DNA from: Bryobacteraceae bacterium
GTDB taxonomy: Bacteria; Acidobacteriota; Terriglobia; Bryobacterales; Bryobacteraceae
Assembly: GCA_947456995.1 (NCBI GenBank)
Contig: CANGVB010000201.1
Span: forward strand, 1 to 6,790
Length of the DNA stretch: 6,790 nt
Direction of reading: 5' to 3'
Under the pieces are notes generated by a model. That model had not been told where the DNA came from, made no database searches, and was given only the letters and a program-made list of their open reading frames with translations. Shown here one piece after another: positions 1 through 6,571 of the stretch. Each line of letters opens with the position of its first letter. Position 1 is the first letter of the stretch. The translations under genes and the position numbers were made by a program.

Positions 1-1
1 C

Positions 2-508
2 GACGCAGAAGAACTTCGCGACTCGATCCTGGCCGTTACCGGCAAGCTCAACCTCAAGGCCGGCGGGCCCAGCGTCATGGCCGCTATCGACCCCGAACTC
101 ATCAAAGACCTCAAGCGCCCCCAATACTGGGTCACCACCAAAGACAAGTCCGAGCACAACCGCCGCACCATCTACATGATCTACAAGCGCAACTTGATCC
201 TGCCCTTCATGCAGGTATTTGATTCCCCGGACACCTTGCTTTCTTGCGCCCGCCGCGATCAATCCACCCATGCTCCCCAGGCCCTCGAACTCATGAATGG
301 AGATTTCACCAACCGTCTCGCTCACGACCTCGCCGCTCGAATCAAGTCAGGCGGCATCGACCACGCCTTCCAGCTCATTGCAAGTCGCCCTCCCAACTCC
401 AAAGAGCGTGCACTCGTCATGAAGTATCTCGACGACCCAGACCCCGCAGCCCTCACCGAATTCGCACTCACGCTGCTCAACTCCAACGCCTTCCTCTACG
501 TGAACTAA
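2..508 (+). CDS. PSD1/DUF1553 domain protein, C-terminal fragment (5' end outside the window)
   Basis: The frame is open from the first bases of the window to a TAA stop, giving 168 residues of the end of a longer protein. It matches the C-terminal part of the PSD1 (DUF1553, PF07587) domain, normally found behind a DUF1549/PSCyt2 domain in large exported proteins, often with a cytochrome c-like domain at the N-terminus. Recognisable family features are the opening DAEELRDSILAV stretch, an NRR-x-IY segment followed by a KRN-like turn, the D-x-PD segment before a conserved cysteine and the RRDQST / APQALELMN block, and the family-typical ending LLNSNAFLYVN. An internal ATG at 77 could start a 143-residue product, but the upstream residues are clearly family sequence, so it is not the true start. 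The biochemical role is unknown. The one-base gap to the DUF1501 gene indicates an operon. The family call is confident; the true gene length cannot be seen. Confidence 0.9.
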   Translation, partial: DAEELRDSILAVTGKLNLKAGGPSVMAAIDPELIKDLKRPQYWVTTKDKSEHNRRTIYMIYKRNLILPFMQVFDSPDTLLSCARRDQSTHAPQALELMNGDFTNRLAHDLAARIKSGGIDHAFQLIASRPPNSKERALVMKYLDDPDPAALTEFALTLLNSNAFLYVN

Positions 509-509
509 A

Positions 510-1934
510 ATGCCAGAACACATCCGCTACGCCCGTAACCGCCGCGACTTCCTCACCGATTGCTTCTGTGGGGTTGGCTCTCTCGGCTTCGCCTCTCTCA
601 TCGCTGCAGAACAAGCCCAGGCTGCTCGTTACAATCCCCTCGCCCCCAAGCCACCCCACTTCCCGGCCAAGGCGAAGGCGATGATATTCCTATTCCAGGC
701 CGGCGGCCCGTCGCACCTTGAAACCTTCGACCCCAAGCCCCTGCTCAACAAGCTCCACGGCCAGAAGCGCCCTGCCGACTTCGGCAATGTCGAATATCAG
801 AACGTCAACGAAAACTCCCGTATTCTAGGCACCAAACGCAGCTTCGCCCGTTACGGAAAATCCGGCCTCGAAGTCTCAGACCTGCTGCCCCATCAGGCCA
901 AAATCGCCGACGACCTCTGCGTCATCCGCTCCATGCATGGCGACATGGTGGTGCACTCCGCAGCCCAATACCAACTCATGTCCGGGCGAGTGATTCCAGG
1001 CTTTCCCGCCATGGGTAGTTGGCTCGGCTACGGCCTTGGCACCGAATCAGAATCCCTACCCGCCTACGTCGTCATGCCAGATCCTAACGGCACCCCGGAA
1101 GCGGGCCAGCCGATGTACACCAACGGTTTCCTGCCTGCTGCATACCAGCCTGCTCTCTTCCGCTCCGGCAAGCGCCCCGTCCTCAATCTTGAAATCCCCA
1201 AAGGCGTCTCGCTCGATCGCCGGCGCAAAACGGTAGATTTCTTGCGCGCCCTCAACGAAGCCGGCATGACCGACCCCGAAGATCAGGAACTCGCTGCCCG
1301 CATCTCTGCCTACGACACGGCATTCAAGATGCAGACCGAAGCTCCTGAAGTCTTCGACTTGAGCAAAGAATCACAAGAGACCCTTGACCTCTATGGCGTA
1401 GGTAAACCCGAAACCGATGACTATGGCCGGCGTTGCCTTCTTGCCGCGCGCCTCGTTGAACGTGGTGTCCGCTTCATCTGCGTAGTAGCCGGAGGCGGTG
1501 GCGCAGAAACCGAGTGGGATGCCCACAGCGACATCGAGAAGAACCACCTCCGCATGGCCGCCCTTACAGATCAGCCAACGGCCGCCCTCGTAACAGACCT
1601 CAAGCGCCGCGGTCTTCTTGATTCCACCATTGTCCTCTGGGGCGGGGAATTCGGCCGCTCTCCAGAATCAGAACGCGGCTCCGGTCGAGACCACCACAAC
1701 ACCGGCTTCACCATGTGGGCTGCCGGCGGTGGCTTCAAAGGCGGCCTCGCCTACGGAGCTACCGACGACATCGGATTGAAGGCTACTGAAAACCCGGTCC
1801 ACTTCCGGGACCTCCACGCTACCCTGCTTAACCAGCTCGGCCTCAGCCAGGACCAGCTCAGCTACCTCCACCAGGGCCGCCGGGAGCGCCTTACTGAAGT
1901 TCATGGCCGCATCATCAAAGAGATTCTGCGCTGA
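510..1934 (+). CDS. DUF1501 family protein with Tat signal
   Basis: A complete 474-residue protein of the DUF1501 family (PF07394), which belongs to the alkaline-phosphatase/sulfatase-like fold superfamily. The N-terminus has a twin-arginine motif, NRRDFL with R11-R12, followed by a hydrophobic stretch to about residue 32 and an A-rich region near residues 32-39, so export in folded form by Tat is likely. Family landmarks are GGPSHLETFDPKP (65-77), WDAHSD (336-341), the GGEFGRSP block (378-385) and GRDHHNTGF (392-400). The acidic and histidine residues of the last two blocks are plausible metal ligands by analogy with the superfamily. Length is normal for the family. No Shine-Dalgarno sequence is visible, and the ATG follows the upstream TAA after one base, suggesting translational coupling with the PSD1 gene. 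The pair co-occurs widely in Planctomycetota, Verrucomicrobiota and Solibacter-like Acidobacteriota. Its substrate and reaction are not established. The last 20 bases overlap the convergent permease gene. Confidence 0.93.
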   Translation: MPEHIRYARNRRDFLTDCFCGVGSLGFASLIAAEQAQAARYNPLAPKPPHFPAKAKAMIFLFQAGGPSHLETFDPKPLLNKLHGQKRPADFGNVEYQNVNENSRILGTKRSFARYGKSGLEVSDLLPHQAKIADDLCVIRSMHGDMVVHSAAQYQLMSGRVIPGFPAMGSWLGYGLGTESESLPAYVVMPDPNGTPEAGQPMYTNGFLPAAYQPALFRSGKRPVLNLEIPKGVSLDRRRKTVDFLRALNEAGMTDPEDQELAARISAYDTAFKMQTEAPEVFDLSKESQETLDLYGVGKPETDDYGRRCLLAARLVERGVRFICVVAGGGGAETEWDAHSDIEKNHLRMAALTDQPTAALVTDLKRRGLLDSTIVLWGGEFGRSPESERGSGRDHHNTGFTMWAAGGGFKGGLAYGATDDIGLKATENPVHFRDLHATLLNQLGLSQDQLSYLHQGRRERLTEVHGRIIKEILR

Positions 1935-3327
1935 GGGCTTGCTGCCCGTCGTTCCCGTTGAAAAAGCAATTCAGCAATACCGCGCTAATCGAAGTAAGCA
2001 GAATGCCCGACTCCAGCAGCGGACGTAGTTCAGGATTCATTTGCTGGGTCCATCGCGGTGCTTCCTGTGGAATCATCCCGATCCCAATCGCGATCGCAAC
2101 CACATAGAGGTTGTTTCGGTTCCCCTTGAAATCAACTCCCGATAGAATCCGGATTCCGCTCGCGAGAACCATTCCGAACATCACCAGGCCCGCGCCGCCC
2201 AGCACAAACAACGGTACCGCTTCCACCAGTGCTGCCATCTTCGGCAGCAGCCCCATCACCACCAGAATCAATCCGCCTGCAACACCCACCCACCGGCTTT
2301 TCACACCTGTCACACTTACCAACCCCACGTTCTGCGAGTAACTGGTGTAGGGAAACGAATTGAAAAGTCCGCCAATCAAGGTTCCCAGTCCATCGGCCCG
2401 TAAGCCCGCCGTCAACTCTTCCCGGCTGAGCGATTTTCCTGTGATTTCCGACAGAGCGAGAAACATCCCCGTCGATTCAATCATCACCACAACCATCACG
2501 AGTGTCATGCTTCCAATTAGTAGCGGGTCAAAGGTGGGGGGGCCAAAAGCAAAAGGTAGCACCAGGCCAAACCAGGGCGCCTGGCCTACCTGCTGAAAGC
2601 TCATTTTGCCCATCATCACTGCCAGCCCACACCCCATCAATGCCCCCAGAAAAACGGCAATATTGGCCCAAAAACCACTCAGATATCGAATGATCAGCAG
2701 AATCACCACCAGCACAAATATCGCTACCGCCAGTTGGTCCAGTGCTGCATAATTGGGGTTCTCCACCATCGGCACCACCGTTTGTCCCCCTGGCATCGCT
2801 TGTAGCTTTGTGATGTCTACTCGCTGTGCAATACTGGCTGGCCCACCCATGGCCCAGCCAATTCCCACCCGCATCAGGCTGATCCCAATCATTACGATGA
2901 TGGTGCCTGTAACTAGTGGTGGGAAGAATCGTAACATCCGCCCCATCACCGGGGCGAGCAACATCGAAAGAACTCCCGCCCCGATCAAAGCCCCAAAGAT
3001 TGCTCTTGCGCCCTCGGTTCCGCCCTGTACATTCGCCACTGCCACCATCGGCCCTACGGCCGCAAACGTAACGCCCATCATCACAGGCATTTTGATGCCG
3101 AAATATCGGGTCAACCCGAAGGATTGAATGAGTGTTACGATTCCGCAACAGAAGAGATCTGCCGAAATCAGCAGTGCAACCTGTTCTGCCGCCAACCCCA
3201 GCGCCCGGCCAACGATCAAAGGCACTGCTACTGCTCCTCCATACATCACCAACACATGTTGCAAGCCCAGCGCGCCCAGCCGGGGCAAACTCAACAGCTC
3301 GTCAACGGGATCAGTGGCTGGATTCAT
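1915..3327 (-). CDS. NCS2/NAT-family nucleobase:cation symporter, probably xanthine/urate type
   Basis: A 470-residue, strongly hydrophobic inner-membrane protein of the nucleobase-ascorbate transporter family (NCS2, PF00860), expected to have 14 membrane segments and to import a nucleobase with protons. Visible family signatures are the Q23-H24 pair of the first helix (LQHVLVMY), E284 in MIESTGMF (helix 8), D312 in ADGLGTL (helix 9), and the NAT motif Q332-N-V-G-x4-T340-G341. The motif begins with Gln and ends T-G. Uracil transporters such as UraA carry a Glu and T-R there, so I infer a purine (xanthine or urate) substrate, though residue inspection cannot settle specificity. A weak purine-rich GAGA (3336-3339) sits 8 bases before the ATG. 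The gene starts 18 bases after the GDSL hydrolase stop, so the two probably share a transcript. Its TGA stop lies inside the end of the convergent DUF1501 gene. The protein appears intact and of normal length. Confidence 0.93.
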   Translation of the reverse strand: MNPATDPVDELLSLPRLGALGLQHVLVMYGGAVAVPLIVGRALGLAAEQVALLISADLFCCGIVTLIQSFGLTRYFGIKMPVMMGVTFAAVGPMVAVANVQGGTEGARAIFGALIGAGVLSMLLAPVMGRMLRFFPPLVTGTIIVMIGISLMRVGIGWAMGGPASIAQRVDITKLQAMPGGQTVVPMVENPNYAALDQLAVAIFVLVVILLIIRYLSGFWANIAVFLGALMGCGLAVMMGKMSFQQVGQAPWFGLVLPFAFGPPTFDPLLIGSMTLVMVVVMIESTGMFLALSEITGKSLSREELTAGLRADGLGTLIGGLFNSFPYTSYSQNVGLVSVTGVKSRWVGVAGGLILVVMGLLPKMAALVEAVPLFVLGGAGLVMFGMVLASGIRILSGVDFKGNRNNLYVVAIAIGIGMIPQEAPRWTQQMNPELRPLLESGILLTSISAVLLNCFFNGNDGQQALSAESL

Positions 3328-3345
3328 CCATTCATTCTCGTATGT

Positions 3346-4302
3346 CTAGCGCTGTTGTCCGCCGATTAATTGGCGAAGAGTTGGCTCCATTGCCTTTGCC
3401 CATCGCTCATATCCTGCAGCTGTCGGATGCAGATAATCGTTCATGATTTCTGGTGCGATACTGCCGTCGGCTTCGAGAAATACCTTGCCGATGTCCAGAT
3501 AGGTCACACCGTACTTGCCATTGAGTCCGGCAATCAGTTCATTCACTGCCATCACTTTCGCTCTTGGCTCATCCGGCTTGGCGCCACGCGGGAAGATTCC
3601 AAGCAACAAAATTTTCGTCTCCGGCAGGCGCATGTGCAATTCGGCGCAGATGGCCTCGATTCCTGCTGCAATCTCCTCTTTGGTGTTGATCGCTGCATTG
3701 TTTGTCCCAATCATCACCACAACCACTTTCGGCTTGAGCCCGTCAATTTCGCCGTGCCGCAATCGCCACAGAACATTCTCCGTCCTGTCCCACCCGTAAC
3801 CGAGATTCAGCGCTTTCCGCTGCCCGTAGTATTTGTCCCACACCTTAGGTCCGCGCAGTCGGGCATCAGTCGGCTCTCCTCCCCAAAAATGCGTGATTGA
3901 ATCTCCAACAAAGAGTAAGTCCGGTTTTCTCAGCCGTCCCAGGTTGACAATTGCTTCATGCCGCTTCACCCAGTCATAGCTCTTCCAGTCACGATTCTGC
4001 GTTACTTCTACCAGCGTGGATGGAAGCTTTTGCGGGCCCACAATCAGTACAGAGCTTTGCTCCGCCCCATCAGCTGAGAATGCCTTGGCCCGCAGCACCC
4101 TCCCGAAAGGCACTGCAATCGGAGCCAGATAAACTCCAGCCGACTTGTCTGGATCCTTATCCTCGAACGTGTATCGGATTACCGCACCAGAGGTCTTCGT
4201 TTCAAGGCGTATGCTTCCGTCGGTCAGCAGACTGAACGTTGGCGTCGCCACCTCCGCATAAAGGCAACTGGAGAGAATCCCAATGAAAAGGCCAATTCGC
4301 AT
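3346..4302 (-). CDS. Exported SGNH/GDSL hydrolase with N-terminal CHB_HEX_C-like domain
   Basis: A 318-residue protein with two parts. Residues about 18-88 resemble the chitobiase/beta-hexosaminidase C-terminal-type beta domain (CHB_HEX_C_1, PF13290): a P-x-F start, an IRYTFEDKDP core, and a VLRAKAFSADG strand. Residues about 105-315 are an SGNH hydrolase (Lipase_GDSL_2, PF13472) close to the PAF-acetylhydrolase IB-like group. The catalytic blocks are complete: nucleophile S135 in GDSIT, the glycine block NLGYG (166-170), N201 in IGTNN, and the D289/H292 dyad in DYLHP. It probably hydrolyses an ester, perhaps removing acetyl groups from a carbohydrate, but the substrate is inference. The N-terminus is a short signal peptide. 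LSSC (10-13) fits a lipobox, so it may be a lipoprotein; cleavage after A16 is the alternative. An AGGA (4310-4313) lies 7 bases before the ATG. It is first in a unit with the permease and diverges from the ABC exporter. Confidence 0.88.
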   Translation of the reverse strand: MRIGLFIGILSSCLYAEVATPTFSLLTDGSIRLETKTSGAVIRYTFEDKDPDKSAGVYLAPIAVPFGRVLRAKAFSADGAEQSSVLIVGPQKLPSTLVEVTQNRDWKSYDWVKRHEAIVNLGRLRKPDLLFVGDSITHFWGGEPTDARLRGPKVWDKYYGQRKALNLGYGWDRTENVLWRLRHGEIDGLKPKVVVVMIGTNNAAINTKEEIAAGIEAICAELHMRLPETKILLLGIFPRGAKPDEPRAKVMAVNELIAGLNGKYGVTYLDIGKVFLEADGSIAPEIMNDYLHPTAAGYERWAKAMEPTLRQLIGGQQR

Positions 4303-4309
4303 GCGACTA

Positions 4310-4313
4310 TCCT
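4310..4313 (-). promoter_or_regulatory. Ribosome binding site of the GDSL hydrolase gene
   Basis: Reading the minus strand, AGGA (inside TAGGAT) stands 7 bases before the ATG at 4302, which is ideal spacing and supports that start. The first copy of the 10-base direct repeat overlaps this site by two bases. Confidence 0.6.
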
Positions 4314-4354
4314 AAACCAATCTGCACTCAAAAATCGGTCTGTGCTAAACCAAT
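4312..4354. repeat. 10-base direct repeat CTAAACCAAT, two copies 33 bases apart
   Basis: CTAAACCAAT occurs exactly at 4312-4321 and 4345-4354, start-to-start distance 33 bases, close to three helical turns, in the same orientation. Such spacing between identical half-sites suits a transcription factor binding one face of the DNA, but no regulator gene lies in the window. Copy one sits at the GDSL hydrolase ribosome binding site; copy two is 28 bases before the ABC exporter start. Confidence 0.5.
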
Positions 4355-4374
4355 AGAACTGTGCAGAAGATCTC

Positions 4375-4379
4375 AGGAG
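4375..4379 (+). promoter_or_regulatory. Ribosome binding site of the ABC exporter gene, unusually close spacing
   Basis: AGGAG is a strong Shine-Dalgarno core but lies only 3 bases before the ATG at 4383. The next in-frame ATG (4398, codon 6) would be 18 bases away, which is too far, so the first ATG is still the better start. Confidence 0.6.
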
Positions 4380-4382
4380 TCA

Positions 4383-6101
4383 ATGTCTAAGTCACCCATG
4401 CTGCCGGCATACCGCCGCGCACTGAAGTACGCCGCTCCCTATTGGCCTCGCTTTTTCTGGGTCTTCACTATTGGCGTGCTGGCCAGTTCCATCGGTTTAC
4501 TACAGCCATATTTTTCGAAGCTTTTGATTGACGAGGCGCTGCTTAAGGCAGACTTTAACGCTTTACTCTGGATCAGCGGTGCGATGCTGGGGGCAACCAT
4601 CGCTGGCTTTGCTTTAAACATACTCTCCAGCTACGTGTATGTCCGGGCTTCATCAGGCGTGCTCTTTGATATGCGTCTCGACCTCTACCGCCACCTCCAG
4701 CGGCTCTCGCCCCGCACTTGGTCGGCGATGAAGATGGGCGATGTTGTTTCACGGATCAACAACGACATCTCAGAGGTGCAGCGTGTCACCTCCGACAGCC
4801 TGATGGGCATCCTCACCAACGTCATCTTCTTTTTGGGCAGCGCTTTCATCATGGCCTCGCTCAACCGCAAGCTGATGCTGCTCAGCCTGATTGCCATTCC
4901 GCTTAGCCTCCTTGCGACACATTTCTTTCAGGAGAGGCTACAGACGCGTGTCCGCACCATGCGCGAGCGCAGCTCAGAAATTGGCAGTTTCCTGTTGGAA
5001 ACTCTGCTTGGGGTTCGAGCCGTTGTTGCATCTCGCGCTCAACCGCGTGAGGAAGCGCGCTTCGCTCAAAAGAATGCTTCCTTCGTCGATGCCCTCCTTC
5101 AGATGCAAATCACATCTTTCATGGCCGGTGCCATTCCAGGCACGCTGGTAGCCATTGCCTCAGGCGGACTTTTCCTCTACGGCGGCAAGATGGTGATCGA
5201 TGGTGAAATCACAACCGGCTCATTGGTTGCGATCATGGCCTATCACGCCCGGCTACTTTCCCCTGTGCAGAATCTCATGGGCCTGTACAGCTCAATGATG
5301 ACCGGTGCCGTCTCGCTTGAGCGAGTCTATGAGCTTATCGATACCAAGCCCGAAATTACCGATTTGCCAGGTGCCGCTGATATTCCCCCAGGGCCAGGCG
5401 AGCTCGAATGCAAGAGCATCAGCTTCCGTCATGGAACCACGCAATTGTTCGACAATTTCTCATTGACGATTCCAGCGGGAACGATCTGCGCCGTACTTGG
5501 CCCAAGTGGTGTTGGCAAATCGACGTTGGGTGAATTGATTGGGCGCTATTACGACCCGGATTCAGGGGCGATTCATCTCGATGGTAGAGATCTCCGCGAA
5601 CATACCGTCGCCAGCCTGCGCCACTCAATCATGCTCGTCGATCAAACGCCGTATCTTTTTCAAGTCACTGCGCGAGAAAACATTTCCTATGCCCGGCCAG
5701 AAGCTACACAGGCAGAAATTGAGGCCGCCGCAAAGGCTGCTGCCATTCACGATCGAATCCTGAGCCTTCCCGAGGGCTACGACACAATCCTTGCTGAACG
5801 GGGGCAAACTCTATCGGTTGGCGAACGGCAAAGAATCGCAATTGCTCGTGCATTGCTTGCCAACCCGTCTGTGTTGATCCTCGATGAACCCACGTCGTCA
5901 CTGGACGAAGCCAACGAAACTGCTATTGCAAATACGCTTGCTCAGGCCCTTCGCGGACGCACTGCAATCCTGATCACTCATCGTGCGGGCCTTGCACGCA
6001 TCGCCCATCAAATTGTAGATCTGGGGCATCTAGCGCACGGCAACGATAATTCGCAGACCCCTTCTGCGCCGCATCCCCGCGCGATAGACTCACGGTCATG
6101 A
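4383..6101 (+). CDS. ABC exporter half-transporter (fused membrane and ATPase domains)
   Basis: A 572-residue type IV (MsbA/Sav1866-like) exporter expected to work as a homodimer in the inner membrane. Residues about 20-305 form the six-helix membrane domain (PF00664), with helices near 24-40, 60-85, 140-158, 164-181, 245-270 and 280-300. Residues about 340-550 form the ATPase domain (PF00005): Walker A GPSGVGKST (373-381, K379), Q-loop Q421, signature LSVGE (477-481), Walker B VLILDE (497-502, catalytic E502), D-loop SLD (507-509) and H-loop H533. All catalytic residues are present. Two features depart from the usual pattern: the signature is LSVGE rather than LSGGQ, and the position where an A-loop tyrosine is expected appears to be H350. 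The C-terminal 22 or so residues form a Pro/Ser-rich tail. The substrate cannot be told from sequence; lipid, peptide and drug exporters share this architecture. It starts a plus-strand unit, and its stop overlaps the next start as ATGA. Confidence 0.93.
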   Translation: MSKSPMLPAYRRALKYAAPYWPRFFWVFTIGVLASSIGLLQPYFSKLLIDEALLKADFNALLWISGAMLGATIAGFALNILSSYVYVRASSGVLFDMRLDLYRHLQRLSPRTWSAMKMGDVVSRINNDISEVQRVTSDSLMGILTNVIFFLGSAFIMASLNRKLMLLSLIAIPLSLLATHFFQERLQTRVRTMRERSSEIGSFLLETLLGVRAVVASRAQPREEARFAQKNASFVDALLQMQITSFMAGAIPGTLVAIASGGLFLYGGKMVIDGEITTGSLVAIMAYHARLLSPVQNLMGLYSSMMTGAVSLERVYELIDTKPEITDLPGAADIPPGPGELECKSISFRHGTTQLFDNFSLTIPAGTICAVLGPSGVGKSTLGELIGRYYDPDSGAIHLDGRDLREHTVASLRHSIMLVDQTPYLFQVTARENISYARPEATQAEIEAAAKAAAIHDRILSLPEGYDTILAERGQTLSVGERQRIAIARALLANPSVLILDEPTSSLDEANETAIANTLAQALRGRTAILITHRAGLARIAHQIVDLGHLAHGNDNSQTPSAPHPRAIDSRS

Positions 6102-6571
6102 CGGCAAGCATCAACGGCAAATCCCACACCTTCGATACGGCTCCAGACCGGCCTCTCCTTGAAGTTCTCCGCGAAGACCTTCACCTCACCGGCACCAAGT
6201 ACGGCTGTGGCGAAGGCCAATGCCGCGCCTGCACTGTCCTCCTCGACGGCAAGCCCGTTACTTCCTGCCTCACTCCAGCCCGTCTCGCCGAAGGCAAGCA
6301 AGTCACCACCATCGAAGGCCTCGCTAGCAACGGCCGCCTCCATCGAGTCCAGCAGGCCTTCCTCGATGCCGAAGCTATGCAGTGTGGCTACTGCGTTCCC
6401 GGCATGATTCTCCGAACGGTCGTCCTGCTCGAATCCACACCCAAGCCCACCGAGGCTCAAATTACTGATGCACTCAACGGCAATCTCTGTCGCTGCTGCG
6501 GCTACATCCGCATCCTCGCTGCCGTCCGTCTTGCCGCCCAACGGGAAGGAGAAAGCTCCAATGCCGCATGA
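6098..6571 (+). CDS. Xanthine-dehydrogenase-family small subunit with two [2Fe-2S] clusters (IorA-like)
   Basis: A complete 157-residue electron-transfer subunit. Residues 1-75 are a plant-ferredoxin-type domain (Fer2) with cluster ligands C37-x4-C42-x2-C45-x11-C57. Residues about 78-150 are the four-helix [2Fe-2S]-binding domain (Fer2_2) with ligands C96-x2-C99 and C131-x-C133. It passes electrons from the molybdenum centre of its partner, the next gene, to an acceptor. Length and arrangement match the stand-alone small subunits of isoquinoline 1-oxidoreductase or nicotinate dehydrogenase type. No signal peptide is present. The ATG at 6098 overlaps the ABC exporter stop by four bases. No clear Shine-Dalgarno sequence is visible, so it may depend on translational coupling. 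The second cluster block reads CRCCGY where CRCTGY is common, adding an extra cysteine, C134. True xanthine dehydrogenase is less likely because the partner is Tat-exported. Confidence 0.92.
   Translation: MTASINGKSHTFDTAPDRPLLEVLREDLHLTGTKYGCGEGQCRACTVLLDGKPVTSCLTPARLAEGKQVTTIEGLASNGRLHRVQQAFLDAEAMQCGYCVPGMILRTVVLLESTPKPTEAQITDALNGNLCRCCGYIRILAAVRLAAQREGESSNAA
6546..6551 (+). promoter_or_regulatory. Ribosome binding site of the molybdopterin large subunit
   Basis: AAGGAG lies inside the end of the small-subunit gene, 9 bases before the ATG at 6561. It decides that start and shows that the 11-base gene overlap is real. Confidence 0.7.

Larger units (their letters stand above)
4303..4382. promoter_or_regulatory. 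Divergent intergenic region with promoters for both flanking units
   Basis: This 80-base stretch is the only non-coding gap of any size in the window and separates the divergent GDSL hydrolase and ABC exporter genes, so both promoters must lie here or within the adjoining coding ends. I could not find a convincing -35/-10 pair on either strand. It contains the 10-base direct repeat listed separately, a 7-base inverted pair TCTGCAC (4321-4327) and GTGCAGA (4361-4367), and a Shine-Dalgarno sequence at each end. It is visibly richer in A and T than the flanking genes. Confidence 0.55.

Noticed and set aside
244..684. Open frame of 146 codons spanning the PSD1/DUF1501 junction
   Set aside because: The Arg/Pro/Ser-rich translation is typical of an out-of-frame shadow. 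Both real frames beneath it are strongly supported by family motifs.
1935..1947. Small hairpin GGGC-ttgct-GCCC just after the DUF1501 stop
   Set aside because: The stem is only four base pairs and no T-run follows on either strand, so it does not support a terminator call.
2528..3148. Open frame of 206 codons on the minus strand inside the permease gene
   Set aside because: It is the shifted frame of the permease itself. The translation is Gly/Arg/Asp-rich with no recognisable domain, while the permease frame has all NCS2 motifs.
3324..3335. Three-codon mini-frame ATG-AAT-GGA-TGA (minus strand) whose stop overlaps the permease ATG
   Set aside because: The region is a small ATGAATGG/ATGAATCC tandem, and such a short frame is expected by chance. 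There is no evidence that it is translated.
3370..3900. Open frame of 176 codons on the plus strand opposite the GDSL hydrolase
   Set aside because: It is antisense to the catalytic domain, with no family resemblance and no ribosome binding site that stands out.
6008..6541. Open frame of 177 codons on the minus strand opposite the 2Fe-2S subunit
   Set aside because: It lies antisense to a well-conserved gene. Its low-complexity A/G/E-rich translation matches no family and arises from C-rich third positions on the other strand.
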